Position numbers and translations under genes: made by a program
Notes under the pieces: model-generated
What the model saw: only the letters and a program-made list of their open reading frames with translations
Databases searched by the model: none
What the model was told of the DNA's origin: nothing
Part shown: positions 8,376 through 15,932 of the stretch, one piece after another
Numbering within the stretch: position 1 is the stretch's first letter
How the letters are laid out: every line of letters starts with the position of its first letter
Assembly: GCA_905188195.1 (NCBI GenBank)
Contig: CAJJKY010000001.1
Coordinates: forward strand, 124,001 to 188,000
Source of the DNA: Streptococcus parasanguinis
GTDB taxonomy: Bacteria; Bacillota; Bacilli; Lactobacillales; Streptococcaceae
Direction: 5' to 3'
DNA: 64,000 nt

Positions 8376-11111
8376 ATGAAAAAGTGGCTCTATTCTGTTG
8401 TGACAACAGTTGCCCTATTTTTACTAGCGGCTTTAGGATTTGCCAAACCCAATAGTCCAGCTAAAGTCCATGCAGATACGATCAATGATGTTGTGACATC
8501 TGTAAACATCTCGAAATCAACTGGTGGAGCGATTACAGATCCACTCGGTGTTTGGGAGAGTTTTCAAGTTGAAGCAAACTTTGTGTTGCCAAATGGTCGT
8601 GTAAAAAAGGGAGATCAGACCGTTATCCAACTTGGAGATGACTTTAAGGTCTTTGAAACGGACACCATTGACCTGTTGGATCCAAGCGGTCAAAAAGTTG
8701 CGACAGCAACAGTAGACGATCAAAGAAAGGTCATCACAGTAACCTATACAGACTATCCTGAAAGAATGGCCAATGTGACAGGGAAACTGCGTTTCTTTGC
8801 GCGTGTTGACCACCAAGTCGTCAAAGGACAAAAGACACTTGATTTTACTCTTACGATCGATAAGAAAGTGATTTCAGGTGGAAATATCGATTACAAAGGG
8901 GTCAATCCAGGTGAGAATCCTCCTACTCCAGAAGTCTTTAGCAAGTGGGGGTGGACCAACTCAGACGATAAATTAAAATTGACCTATACCTTGAACATCA
9001 ATCAAGGCCACACAGCCCTTCATAATATTGATATTAAGGACCAATTGGCCTTTACAGATGGAAAAATCAAAGCAGATTCTGTCAACATCCATACAGGAAC
9101 TTGGCAGGTCGATAACGAAGATGGTGCCTATCATCTGCGGAATACTACAAATGTAACCAAGAATTATTCCCCTGTTGTCAGTGCTGACGGTCGTTCTCTG
9201 ACGGTTCATATCGGAGATCTAGCTCCAGAACAAGGGATGACTGTTCGCTATGATGTTTATTTGGACAAGGTCCCAGCCATCAATACATCCTACAAAAACA
9301 ATGCGACGATGACCGCGACAGAAATCAAGGAGCAAAATAAGGTTGCAGATATTCTGTATCAATTCCTTGATGGAGACTTCAATGGTGAGAAATACTCCTT
9401 CACCATTCATAAAAAAGGTGAAAATGGTCAGGCTCTTGCAGGTGCTGTTTTTGCTGTGACAGCAGATGATACTGGTGAGCAAGTTGGAACCATTACGACA
9501 GATGAGAATGGTGTTGGCACCATTACTGGTTTGATCAAACAAGCTTATACGGTTCAAGAAATTCAAGCTCCAACAGGCTATGTTCTCTCGAAAGAACCTA
9601 TCAAGATCAGCAAGGATGATTTTGGAAATGACCTTGCGATTACTCGTGATGTTGTGAACCAAAAAGAAAAAACAAGCGTTGCTGGCCAAAAGACATGGAA
9701 TGATAATGACAACCAAGATGGCAAGCGTCCATCAAAAATCACAGTCAATCTCCTAGCAAATGGTGTCAAAGTCGCTTCTAAAGAAGTGAAACCAGATGCT
9801 ACAGGAACTTGGGCTTATCATTTTGATAATCTCGATGTGGTCGATGATGCTGGCAATGTCATTGCCTACACTGTTTCAGAAGAACCTGTTGAAGGCTATG
9901 AAGCGACTATTGAAGGAACCAATATTACCAACAGTCGGACACCAGAAGTTGTTGAGATTCCAGTAACGAAAGTTTGGAAAGACAATGATAACCAAGATGG
10001 CGTTCGTCCTGACAAGGTCACTGTTCGTCTCCTTGCAGATGGTACAGAAGTAGCTAGCCAAGAGCTAAGTGCAGCGACTGATTGGAAGACAGTCTTTACC
10101 AATCTTCCAAAATACAATCACGGCAAACAAATTGTCTACACAGTCACAGAAGACACAGTAGCCAATTACTCTGCTGCGATTGATGGAACAACCATTACCA
10201 ATAGCTACAAGCCAGGTAAAACCAGCGTTACTGTTACAAAACGTTGGGAAGACAACAATGACCAAGATGGCAAACGTCCAAGCGCCATTAAGGTACAGCT
10301 CTATGCAGATGGCAAAGCTCAAGGAAAAGAAGTGGAACTTTCTGCTAAAAATAACTGGACCCATACCTTTAGCAATTTGCCTCTAAAAGCGAAAGGCAAA
10401 GAGATTCAGTACCAAGTGAAAGAAGTTGGGACAGTCAAAGGCTATACTAGTACGGTCGATGACAGTAACAAGGGAAATGTAGTGATCACCAATAGCCGCA
10501 CACCAGAAGTAACAGAAGTAGCGGTCAAGAAGATCTGGGATGATGCAGACAATAAAGATGATCTTCGTCCTGAAAAAATCACAGTTCGTCTCCTTGCGGA
10601 TGGTCAAGAAGTAGCTGTAAAAGAAATCACAGCTACTGATAATTGGCAGGCAAGCTTCACGGATCTACCCGTATACAAGGAAGGTAAGAAGATTGCCTAC
10701 ACGATTACAGAGGATCCAGTAGCAGGTTATACAAGCAACATTGATGGTTTCACGGTAACCAACCGTCATACGCCACCAACAACACCTCCTACCACACCAC
10801 CAAGCACACCGCCAACGACACCGCCTACAACCCCACCAACGACACCGCCAACGACACCGCCAACGACACCGCCTACAACCCCACCAACGACACCGCCAAC
10901 AACACCTCCTACAACGCCACCGACGACACCACCAACAACGCCGCCAAGCACACCGGAAAAACCAGAAACTCCAACCACACCAAAAGAAGGAAAGAAAAAA
11001 ATTCTTCCATCAACTGGTGAAGTTGTTGCTTACGGGTTGACCATACTCGGTGCACTCTTAGCAATTTTTGCTTTGGCTTTGCTCTTGCGTGGTAAACGGA
11101 AAGAGAAATAA
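8376..11111 (+). CDS. LPXTG surface adhesin with Cna_B repeats and Pro-Thr wall spacer
   Basis: 911-aa cell-wall-anchored protein. ATG at 8376 with GGAG upstream begins a signal peptide (MKKWLYSVVTTVALFLLAALGFA). It is followed by a collagen-binding-type adhesin region (about residues 35-340), a SpaA-like domain (AGAVFAVTADDTGEQVGT...VQEIQAPTGY) and four Cna_B repeats of about 85-90 aa. The repeats each begin with a K-x-W-x-D motif such as KTWNDNDNQDGKRP, KVWKDNDNQDGVRP, KRWEDNNDQDGKRP or KIWDDADNKDDLRP. Next come a PTTPPTTPP spacer, the sortase signal LPSTGE, a membrane helix and a basic tail. Cna_B and SpaA domains usually carry Lys-Asn isopeptide bonds. The ligand is unknown. Confidence 0.9.
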   Translation: MKKWLYSVVTTVALFLLAALGFAKPNSPAKVHADTINDVVTSVNISKSTGGAITDPLGVWESFQVEANFVLPNGRVKKGDQTVIQLGDDFKVFETDTIDLLDPSGQKVATATVDDQRKVITVTYTDYPERMANVTGKLRFFARVDHQVVKGQKTLDFTLTIDKKVISGGNIDYKGVNPGENPPTPEVFSKWGWTNSDDKLKLTYTLNINQGHTALHNIDIKDQLAFTDGKIKADSVNIHTGTWQVDNEDGAYHLRNTTNVTKNYSPVVSADGRSLTVHIGDLAPEQGMTVRYDVYLDKVPAINTSYKNNATMTATEIKEQNKVADILYQFLDGDFNGEKYSFTIHKKGENGQALAGAVFAVTADDTGEQVGTITTDENGVGTITGLIKQAYTVQEIQAPTGYVLSKEPIKISKDDFGNDLAITRDVVNQKEKTSVAGQKTWNDNDNQDGKRPSKITVNLLANGVKVASKEVKPDATGTWAYHFDNLDVVDDAGNVIAYTVSEEPVEGYEATIEGTNITNSRTPEVVEIPVTKVWKDNDNQDGVRPDKVTVRLLADGTEVASQELSAATDWKTVFTNLPKYNHGKQIVYTVTEDTVANYSAAIDGTTITNSYKPGKTSVTVTKRWEDNNDQDGKRPSAIKVQLYADGKAQGKEVELSAKNNWTHTFSNLPLKAKGKEIQYQVKEVGTVKGYTSTVDDSNKGNVVITNSRTPEVTEVAVKKIWDDADNKDDLRPEKITVRLLADGQEVAVKEITATDNWQASFTDLPVYKEGKKIAYTITEDPVAGYTSNIDGFTVTNRHTPPTTPPTTPPSTPPTTPPTTPPTTPPTTPPTTPPTTPPTTPPTTPPTTPPTTPPTTPPSTPEKPETPTTPKEGKKKILPSTGEVVAYGLTILGALLAIFALALLLRGKRKEK
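10769..10971 (+). repeat. Pro-Thr codon repeat encoding the wall spacer
   Basis: Repeated CCA/ACA/CCG/ACG/CCT codons encode PPTT in tandem (12-bp period). Such repeats are prone to slippage, so spacer length may vary between strains. Confidence 0.85.
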
Positions 11112-11125
11112 GCTTCATACCGATA

Positions 11126-11159
11126 AAAGGCAAATATCCCAAAAGATATTTGTCTTTTT
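11126..11159 (+). terminator. Terminator after the adhesin gene
   Basis: AAAGGCAAATATC pairs with GATATTTGTCTTT around CCAAAA, ending in T5. Confidence 0.8.
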
Positions 11160-11255
11160 GAATAAGTTGCTTGAAGAATGATCCATCAAACTGTCCAAAT
11201 TCCCAAGGTTCTTTTTAGAAAAGTGAAAAGCTCCTCTCAAAGGAAACATAAGTGT

Positions 11256-11284
11256 TTGACAGAAAGATGAAATCTTGGTAGAAT
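11256..11284 (+). promoter_or_regulatory. Promoter of rpsO
   Basis: TTGACA (11256-11261), 17-bp spacer, TAGAAT (11279-11284) with TGG upstream. The leader of about 85 nt contains a hairpin GCAGG...CCTGC near 11322-11343, a possible site for S15 autoregulation; that role is inferred from other bacteria. Confidence 0.75.
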
Positions 11285-11374
11285 AAGAAAGTCGAATAGA
11301 CAACTAACTCTTTCTTGGTAGCAGGATATGCCAAACCTGCCACTCGGATAGAGCATAAAGAAAAGGAGCTTATC

Positions 11375-11644
11375 ATGGCAATCTCAAAAGAGAAAAAAAA
11401 TGAAATCATTGCACAATACGCACGTCACGAAGGTGACACTGGTTCAGTAGAAGTACAAGTTGCTGTCCTTACTTGGGAAATCAACCACTTGAACGAACAT
11501 ATCAAACAACACAAAAAAGACCACGCTACTTACCGTGGTTTGATGAAGAAAATCGGTCGCCGTCGTAACTTGTTGGCTTACCTTCGTACAAACGACGTTA
11601 ACCGTTACCGTGAGTTGATCAACTCTCTTGGACTTCGTCGTTAA
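11375..11644 (+). CDS. rpsO: 30S ribosomal protein S15
   Basis: 89-aa primary 16S rRNA-binding protein of the small subunit platform. The conserved segments HEGDTGSVEVQVAVLTWEI, NHLNEHIKQHKKDHATYRGL and GRRRNLLAYL are present. ATG at 11375 with AAGGAG upstream gives the standard S15 length. It is transcribed from its own promoter. pnp, the usual partner of rpsO in many bacteria, lies about 7 kb downstream. Confidence 0.97.
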   Translation: MAISKEKKNEIIAQYARHEGDTGSVEVQVAVLTWEINHLNEHIKQHKKDHATYRGLMKKIGRRRNLLAYLRTNDVNRYRELINSLGLRR

Positions 11645-11754
11645 TCATGATGCTAAGGGCGCCAAAAATCCGTATGAAAATAGGGAAACGACACAGTGTT
11701 CGATGAACACAAGGAGTTTCATCTTTTTCACTAGGATTTTAGCCCGAGCTCAAA

Positions 11755-11788
11755 ACAGCTCTCTGAATTCAGAGGGCTGTTATTTTTT
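11755..11788 (+). terminator. Terminator module downstream of rpsO
   Basis: Near-perfect palindrome ACAGCTCTCTGAATTCAGAGGGCTGT followed by TATTTTTT. Confidence 0.7.
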
Positions 11789-11891
11789 GCCAAGTGCTTA
11801 GGCCGTGTTCAATTGAGCATATCTTGAAAATAAGGCTACTCTAGTTGAGTAGCTTTTTTGTTTTTTGTCACCTTGCCTCGATATACTCGAG

Positions 11892-11966
11892 TATAATCTT
11901 CGGCTACGGTTCCTAGCATCGTAAGGTAAAATAGACCAGATCTATCTCCCTTCGGGGAGATTTTTT
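11892..11966 (+). ncRNA. Candidate small RNA ending in a UUCG-loop terminator
   Basis: TATAAT at 11892-11897, with no convincing -35, is followed about 50 bp later by ATCTCCC-TTCG-GGGAGAT and T6. A transcript of roughly 60 nt could be made between two terminators with no ORF. This is speculative without expression data. Confidence 0.3.
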
Positions 11967-11992
11967 GTTTTCACCTGATTTTAGCCCGAGTT

Positions 11993-12027
11993 CAAAACAG
12001 CCCTCTGGATTCAGAGGGCTTTTTTCT
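11993..12027 (+). terminator. Second copy of the AGAGGGCT terminator module
   Basis: AGCCCTCTGGATTCAGAGGGCT followed by T6. The preceding 20 bases match those before the terminator at 11755. Confidence 0.8.
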
Positions 12028-12137
12028 TGTCTTTTCCTTATCAAACGAGATCCATTATTCTGAGGAAGTCGTTTTGTTTGACAGATGTAATATCTAGAGT
12101 TACAATTGATACATCATAAGAAATAGAGGTTATCGAC

Positions 12138-12362
12138 ATGATTGATATTACGTATCTAGACGGTGCAAAACAAGAAAGAGTTATGCATTTTGATTCCTAC
12201 GATGAGTTTGAACGCTCCCAACAAGCTTGCTTAATTGGGGTAGCAGATTTTTATCCTGTTGTGAATCTAACCTATAATGGTCATGAGTTGGATTACCAAG
12301 GGACTTACGGAGATGTCTTCTTCTATTTGATGAAGCAAGATTTGACGCAGTACCAAAACTAA
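12138..12362 (+). CDS. DUF4649-type small protein
   Basis: 74-aa acidic cytoplasmic protein beginning MIDITYLDGAKQERVMHFDSYDEF and ending near FYLMKQDLTQYQN. It resembles the streptococcal DUF4649 family that is found just before a thioredoxin gene, as here (12 bases apart, so cotranscribed). Function unknown. The paired layout hints at a redox or stress link, but no motif supports that. Confidence 0.7.
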   Translation: MIDITYLDGAKQERVMHFDSYDEFERSQQACLIGVADFYPVVNLTYNGHELDYQGTYGDVFFYLMKQDLTQYQN

Positions 12363-12374
12363 AGGAGAAAGAAA

Positions 12375-12689
12375 ATGACAAAAGCAATTACAGACGCAAC
12401 ATTTGAAGCAGAAACAAAAGAAGGTTTGGTCTTGGTAGACTTTTGGGCAACCTGGTGTGGTCCATGTCGCATGCAAGCTCCTATTTTAGAAAAATTATCC
12501 CAAGAACTTTTGGAAGATGAATTGAAAATCCTGAAAATGGATGTGGATGAAAATCCTGAAACAGCGCGTGCTTTCGGCATTATGTCCATCCCAACCTTGC
12601 TCTTTAAAAAAGATGGACAGGTTGTTAAACAAGTAGCAGGAGTGCATACCGCAGCACAAATTAAGGCCATTGTGGCGGAGTTAAGTTAG
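12375..12689 (+). CDS. trxA: Thioredoxin
   Basis: 104-aa thiol-disulfide oxidoreductase with the active site WCGPC in FWATWCGPCRMQAP, and the cis-proline in SIPTLLFKKDGQ. It reduces cytoplasmic disulfides using thioredoxin reductase. AAAGGAGAAAG precedes the ATG. It is the second gene of a two-gene unit with the DUF4649-type protein. Confidence 0.95.
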   Translation: MTKAITDATFEAETKEGLVLVDFWATWCGPCRMQAPILEKLSQELLEDELKILKMDVDENPETARAFGIMSIPTLLFKKDGQVVKQVAGVHTAAQIKAIVAELS

Positions 12690-12690
12690 T

Positions 12691-12735
12691 AAAAAAGAGT
12701 AAGATAGGAACGAATCGTTCTATCTTACTCTTTTT
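12691..12735. terminator. Bidirectional terminator after trxA
   Basis: GAGTAAGATAGGAACG pairs with CGTTCTATCTTACTC (one bulged G), flanked by A6 and T5. It serves trxA and the convergent thioredoxin-like gene. Confidence 0.85.
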
Positions 12736-12757
12736 GTATTGACCTTTTAAAATTGGC

Positions 12758-13222
12758 TTATTGAGTCAAGAGATCCATAATCTCTTCGATACTTGATTTG
12801 CTACCTTTTTTTAGATAGTTTTCTTTACTACCTTTTTTAAAAGTTGACAAATTTGGTACCGTTTTGACATTCATATCATGTGCAAAAGCTGTGATGTCTT
12901 TTCGCTCCTTTGAGTCGTTATCCAGGTAATAAACGGTCTGATTCGTTTTTTGAATAGCAACTGCTAATTTAGGAGCGAATTTTTGACAGTATGGGCAGGA
13001 TTCGCGACCGATATAGAGAATGAAATCTTCTTTGTTGTTGATTTTCTCTTGTACTTCAGATAGCGGAATCTTTTTGACGTAAGTCATTGCTTCCTTGTAA
13101 GAATCTGGAGTAATAATTTCTCTCTTTTTGAAATTCAAGTATAAAATAGCAAGCAGAGATGTTGTGCAAATGGACAAAATGAGAATCGTTAATTTCTTAT
13201 TCACAAGCAACACCGTCACCAT
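12758..13222 (-). CDS. Membrane-anchored thioredoxin-like protein (PedC/BrcD type)
   Basis: 154-aa protein with an N-terminal membrane segment (LTILILSICTTSLLAILYLNF) and an extracytoplasmic thioredoxin-like domain. Its active site is CPYC in YIGRESCPYCQKFAP, followed by TVPNLSTFKKG. This matches bacteriocin-transport accessory proteins, which are thought to act in disulfide chemistry outside the membrane. The ATG at 13222 lies within the end of the upstream lipoprotein gene. A GTG at 13204 overlapping that gene's stop is an equally good start (148 aa). Either way the two genes overlap and are coupled. No bacteriocin gene is adjacent. Confidence 0.75.
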   Translation of the reverse strand: MVTVLLVNKKLTILILSICTTSLLAILYLNFKKREIITPDSYKEAMTYVKKIPLSEVQEKINNKEDFILYIGRESCPYCQKFAPKLAVAIQKTNQTVYYLDNDSKERKDITAFAHDMNVKTVPNLSTFKKGSKENYLKKGSKSSIEEIMDLLTQ

Positions 13223-13853
13223 CTCTATCTAAACGAGAGCTATAACCAGCTTGTCCTCTGTATAGCGGTGCAGCACCTGCAGCGCGTGCTTCACTACAAT
13301 TTCGATAGCCCCCTTGTTGAGGTTGTGTGACAAATGCTTGTTGTTGCTGCGTTTGTTGGGCAGCTGCGGCTTGTCGAGCTCGTTCAGCTTCAGCAGCTTG
13401 TTGTTCCCTGACAGTAATGGCATTTTGTACTAATCCAACACGATGAGTTAAGCGATCTTTTGTTCCTTGATCAGCTACATTTGCGATGGCAGCTTGGGCT
13501 GGGGCAATATTTTCTGTTACTTGATTGTTTTCTAAGGCTTGTACGGCAGCTTCAGCTTGAGCAGCAAGTTGTTTTGCTTCAGCCTCTTTCTTTTCACGCT
13601 CTTCTTTTTCTTTTCGTTCCTGTTCTTCTTTCGCCTTTTTCTCGCGCTCTTCTTTTTCTTTTCGTTCTTGCTCCTCCTTTGCTTTTTTCTCTTTTTCTGC
13701 TTTCTCCTGTTCGTCGCGTTCTTTTTTTGCTTTTTCTTCTTTTTGAACGAAACCTACCTGTTTTTCAGTTTCTTTTTGAGAAGCTTCATTTTGATTTGAG
13801 CAAGCTCCAAATAATAACGCAATTAAGATTGTTAAAATCAACCGTTTTTTCAT
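13197..13853 (-). CDS. Lipoprotein with Lys/Glu-rich coil and Excalibur domain
   Basis: 218-aa exported lipoprotein. The signal peptide ends in lipobox LFGAC (Cys about 18). Then comes a highly charged helical region with repeated KEKKAKEEQERKEKEERE units (about residues 35-95), an Ala/Gln-rich segment, and a C-terminal Excalibur domain. The Excalibur domain has CSEARAAGAAPLYRG and the calcium-binding-like DRDGDGVACE at the end. GGGAG precedes the ATG. The charged repeat could reach through the wall while the Excalibur domain binds calcium. It overlaps the thioredoxin-like gene, and its two cysteines in the Excalibur domain are plausible substrates for that partner (inference). Confidence 0.8.
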   Translation of the reverse strand: MKKRLILTILIALLFGACSNQNEASQKETEKQVGFVQKEEKAKKERDEQEKAEKEKKAKEEQERKEKEEREKKAKEEQERKEKEEREKKEAEAKQLAAQAEAAVQALENNQVTENIAPAQAAIANVADQGTKDRLTHRVGLVQNAITVREQQAAEAERARQAAAAQQTQQQQAFVTQPQQGGYRNCSEARAAGAAPLYRGQAGYSSRLDRDGDGVACE

Positions 13854-13980
13854 AATGTTACTCCCTTCGGATATTTATCCAAGAATAATCATACCATAAT
13901 ATAAAAGCGCTTTCAGTCACTAACTGGTATTATTTAAATAAAAAATCAGACTTAGAATAAACTAAGTCTGAAAATTGTAC

Positions 13981-15777
13981 TTATTCTCCCAATTCTGCAC
14001 TGTAGGCAATAATTTGATCGACAGTGTCTGAAAGGAATTGGATGGTATCGCGAAGTGGTTTATCCGTTGAGATATCTGCTCCGATAATCATAGCTGACTC
14101 CAGTGGGGTCTTGCTGCCGCCTGATTTGAGGAGGTCCAGCCAATCTTTGGCACCGTTTTCGGAGTTCTTCAAATGCAAGTATCCCGCTGTTGAGATAACC
14201 AAGCCAGCCGAGTAGGTATAGCTGTAAAGCCCCATGTAGTAGTGGCTTTGGCGCATCCAGGTCAAAGCTGCGTCGTCATCGATTTCAACGGCATCTCCCC
14301 AGAACTCTGTCAGGACTTCCTTCATGATGCTGTTAAGCTTGCTAGCACCGAAGGTGCCACCTTCTTCAATCAAGGTGTAAACCTTGCGTTGGAAGGCTGC
14401 TTCCAACAAGTGGGTGATGAAGTTGTGGAAGTAGGTGTCTGTCAAACGGTGAGCCAAAGCAAAGCGTTTTTGACGAGGATCGTCAAACTGGTGTTCCAAA
14501 TAGTCGCTGAGGAGGAGCTCGTTAAAGGTAGAAGGAGCTTCCACATAGTAGGTCGACATGTGGGCGTTGAAGTAGCTTTGGTTGTTGTCTGAGAAGATAA
14601 ATTGACCAGAGTGTCCGATTTCGTGGATCAGGGTGTAGACATCGCTCATCCGTCCTGTCCAGCTCATGAGGACATAAGGATGGACGCGGTATGGGTCGGC
14701 TGCATAACCACCGGAATCCTTGCCTTCATTGGCTGCGAAATCAACCCAGCGTTCGGTTTGGTAGCGGGCAATTTCGCGTGAGTATTCTTCTCCAAGAGGT
14801 GCTACAGATTTCATGACCAAGTCATAGGCATCATCAATGGTCACATCAGGGTTGAGCGCACTGTCCAAGTCCAACTTCCAATCAGCAAAGGTCATTTTTT
14901 CAAGGCCGTTGACCTTGGCCACGTGTTTGAGGAATTTTTGAGCGACCGGAGCAAAGTCCTTCATGATCAGGTCAATCTGACGATCAAACATGGCACGATC
15001 CACTTCCTGCTCAGCTAGGAGATAGTCAAAGACAGAGTCGTAGCCCCGCATATCTGCAATCAGCTTTTCAGACTTAACTTGGGCTAGATAGGTAGCAGCA
15101 GCCGTGTTTTGGTGCTTGCGGAGACCTTCTGAGAAGGAACGAAAGGCTTTTTCACGGATTTCGGCATTTTCATGGTTTTGGTAGAAGTTTTCATAGGTAA
15201 CAAAGCTATTCTTGTAAACTTTTCCATCCACTTCGAAATCAGCCATTTCAAAGTCGCCCGCCCGCATCTTGGTATAGATGTCTTGTGGTCCGTAGAAGAC
15301 TTCACCCAGGTTGGTCAAGGTCTTTTCCACATCAGCTCCCAAGTAGTGAGCTTTTTTAATTTTAGCCTGACGAATGGCAAAAGTGAGGTGAGGGAGTTGT
15401 CCCAGACGTTCGAGGACTTCTTCATCCGCTTCTACCAAAGCATCATCAAAGAAGGAAAGTTCGACGCTTGCCCAAGTTTCAAAATCCATTCCCGCTTGAG
15501 CAATTTCCGCAAAAGCTTCGTCGCCAAAGTCAGTAGTTTGTGGCATAAAGCTGTAGTTGCCAATGTGGCTGAGTTGGATCTGAATTTGTTCAAAGACCGC
15601 AAAGGCAGCTTCAAAGTCTTCAAAGGTGTGAAGGTTGCCCTTGTAGTTACGGACAAATTCATTGATTTCTTCACGTGTTTTTTCAATGGCGCGCAAGAAG
15701 TCTTCCTGGTCTTGGTAGAGGGCTGTGAGGTCCCAGAGTTCGTTCTCAGGAAATTCAGAACGTTTTTTTAATTCCAT
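13981..15777 (-). CDS. pepF: Oligoendopeptidase F, M3 family
   Basis: 598-aa zinc metallopeptidase that cuts short cytoplasmic peptides. The catalytic motif HEIGHSG is about two-thirds along, followed by the downstream ligand region NELLLSDYLEHQ. The start MELKKRSEFPENELWDL at 15777 has AAAGGAGAA before it. The open frame continues 40 codons upstream through low-complexity sequence without a ribosome binding site, so the upstream starts are rejected. It is divergent from the lipoprotein gene at 15933. Confidence 0.92.
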   Translation of the reverse strand: MELKKRSEFPENELWDLTALYQDQEDFLRAIEKTREEINEFVRNYKGNLHTFEDFEAAFAVFEQIQIQLSHIGNYSFMPQTTDFGDEAFAEIAQAGMDFETWASVELSFFDDALVEADEEVLERLGQLPHLTFAIRQAKIKKAHYLGADVEKTLTNLGEVFYGPQDIYTKMRAGDFEMADFEVDGKVYKNSFVTYENFYQNHENAEIREKAFRSFSEGLRKHQNTAAATYLAQVKSEKLIADMRGYDSVFDYLLAEQEVDRAMFDRQIDLIMKDFAPVAQKFLKHVAKVNGLEKMTFADWKLDLDSALNPDVTIDDAYDLVMKSVAPLGEEYSREIARYQTERWVDFAANEGKDSGGYAADPYRVHPYVLMSWTGRMSDVYTLIHEIGHSGQFIFSDNNQSYFNAHMSTYYVEAPSTFNELLLSDYLEHQFDDPRQKRFALAHRLTDTYFHNFITHLLEAAFQRKVYTLIEEGGTFGASKLNSIMKEVLTEFWGDAVEIDDDAALTWMRQSHYYMGLYSYTYSAGLVISTAGYLHLKNSENGAKDWLDLLKSGGSKTPLESAMIIGADISTDKPLRDTIQFLSDTVDQIIAYSAELGE

Positions 15778-15932
15778 AGTGTTCTCCTTTTGATCGGTGT
15801 TCTTCTTTAAGTATAGCAGAAAAAAGGACAGAAACATAGAGGGAGAGGGGAAAATGCTTGTGTAAAAATCTTGAAAAGAGCTGGAAAAATTGACCATTTT
15901 TGATATACTAGGATAGATATGAGGAGGTTTTT

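Larger units (their letters stand above)
11645..12137. other. Gene-free region with structured repeats and terminators
   Basis: Four items are seen. (1) About 11657-11738: an inverted-orientation relative of the hairpin units found before pnp. (2) A terminator at 11755-11788 (ACAGCTCTCTGAATTCAGAGGGCTGT plus T run). Its module, beginning 'gattttagcccgag', is duplicated at about 11977-12025 with a second terminator. (3) A terminator GCTACTC-TAGTT-GAGTAGC plus T run at 11835-11866. (4) A UUCG-loop hairpin with T6 at 11944-11966. No protein gene is evident. Confidence 0.7.

Noticed and set aside
10766..10978. Minus-strand frame encoding Val-Gly repeats (VGGVVGG)
   Set aside because: It is the complement of the Pro-Thr codon repeat of the adhesin and has no ribosome site or independent support.
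13460..13855. Plus-strand Leu/Phe-rich frames opposite the lipoprotein
   Set aside because: They mirror the Lys/Glu repeat codons of the real minus-strand gene; no start signals.
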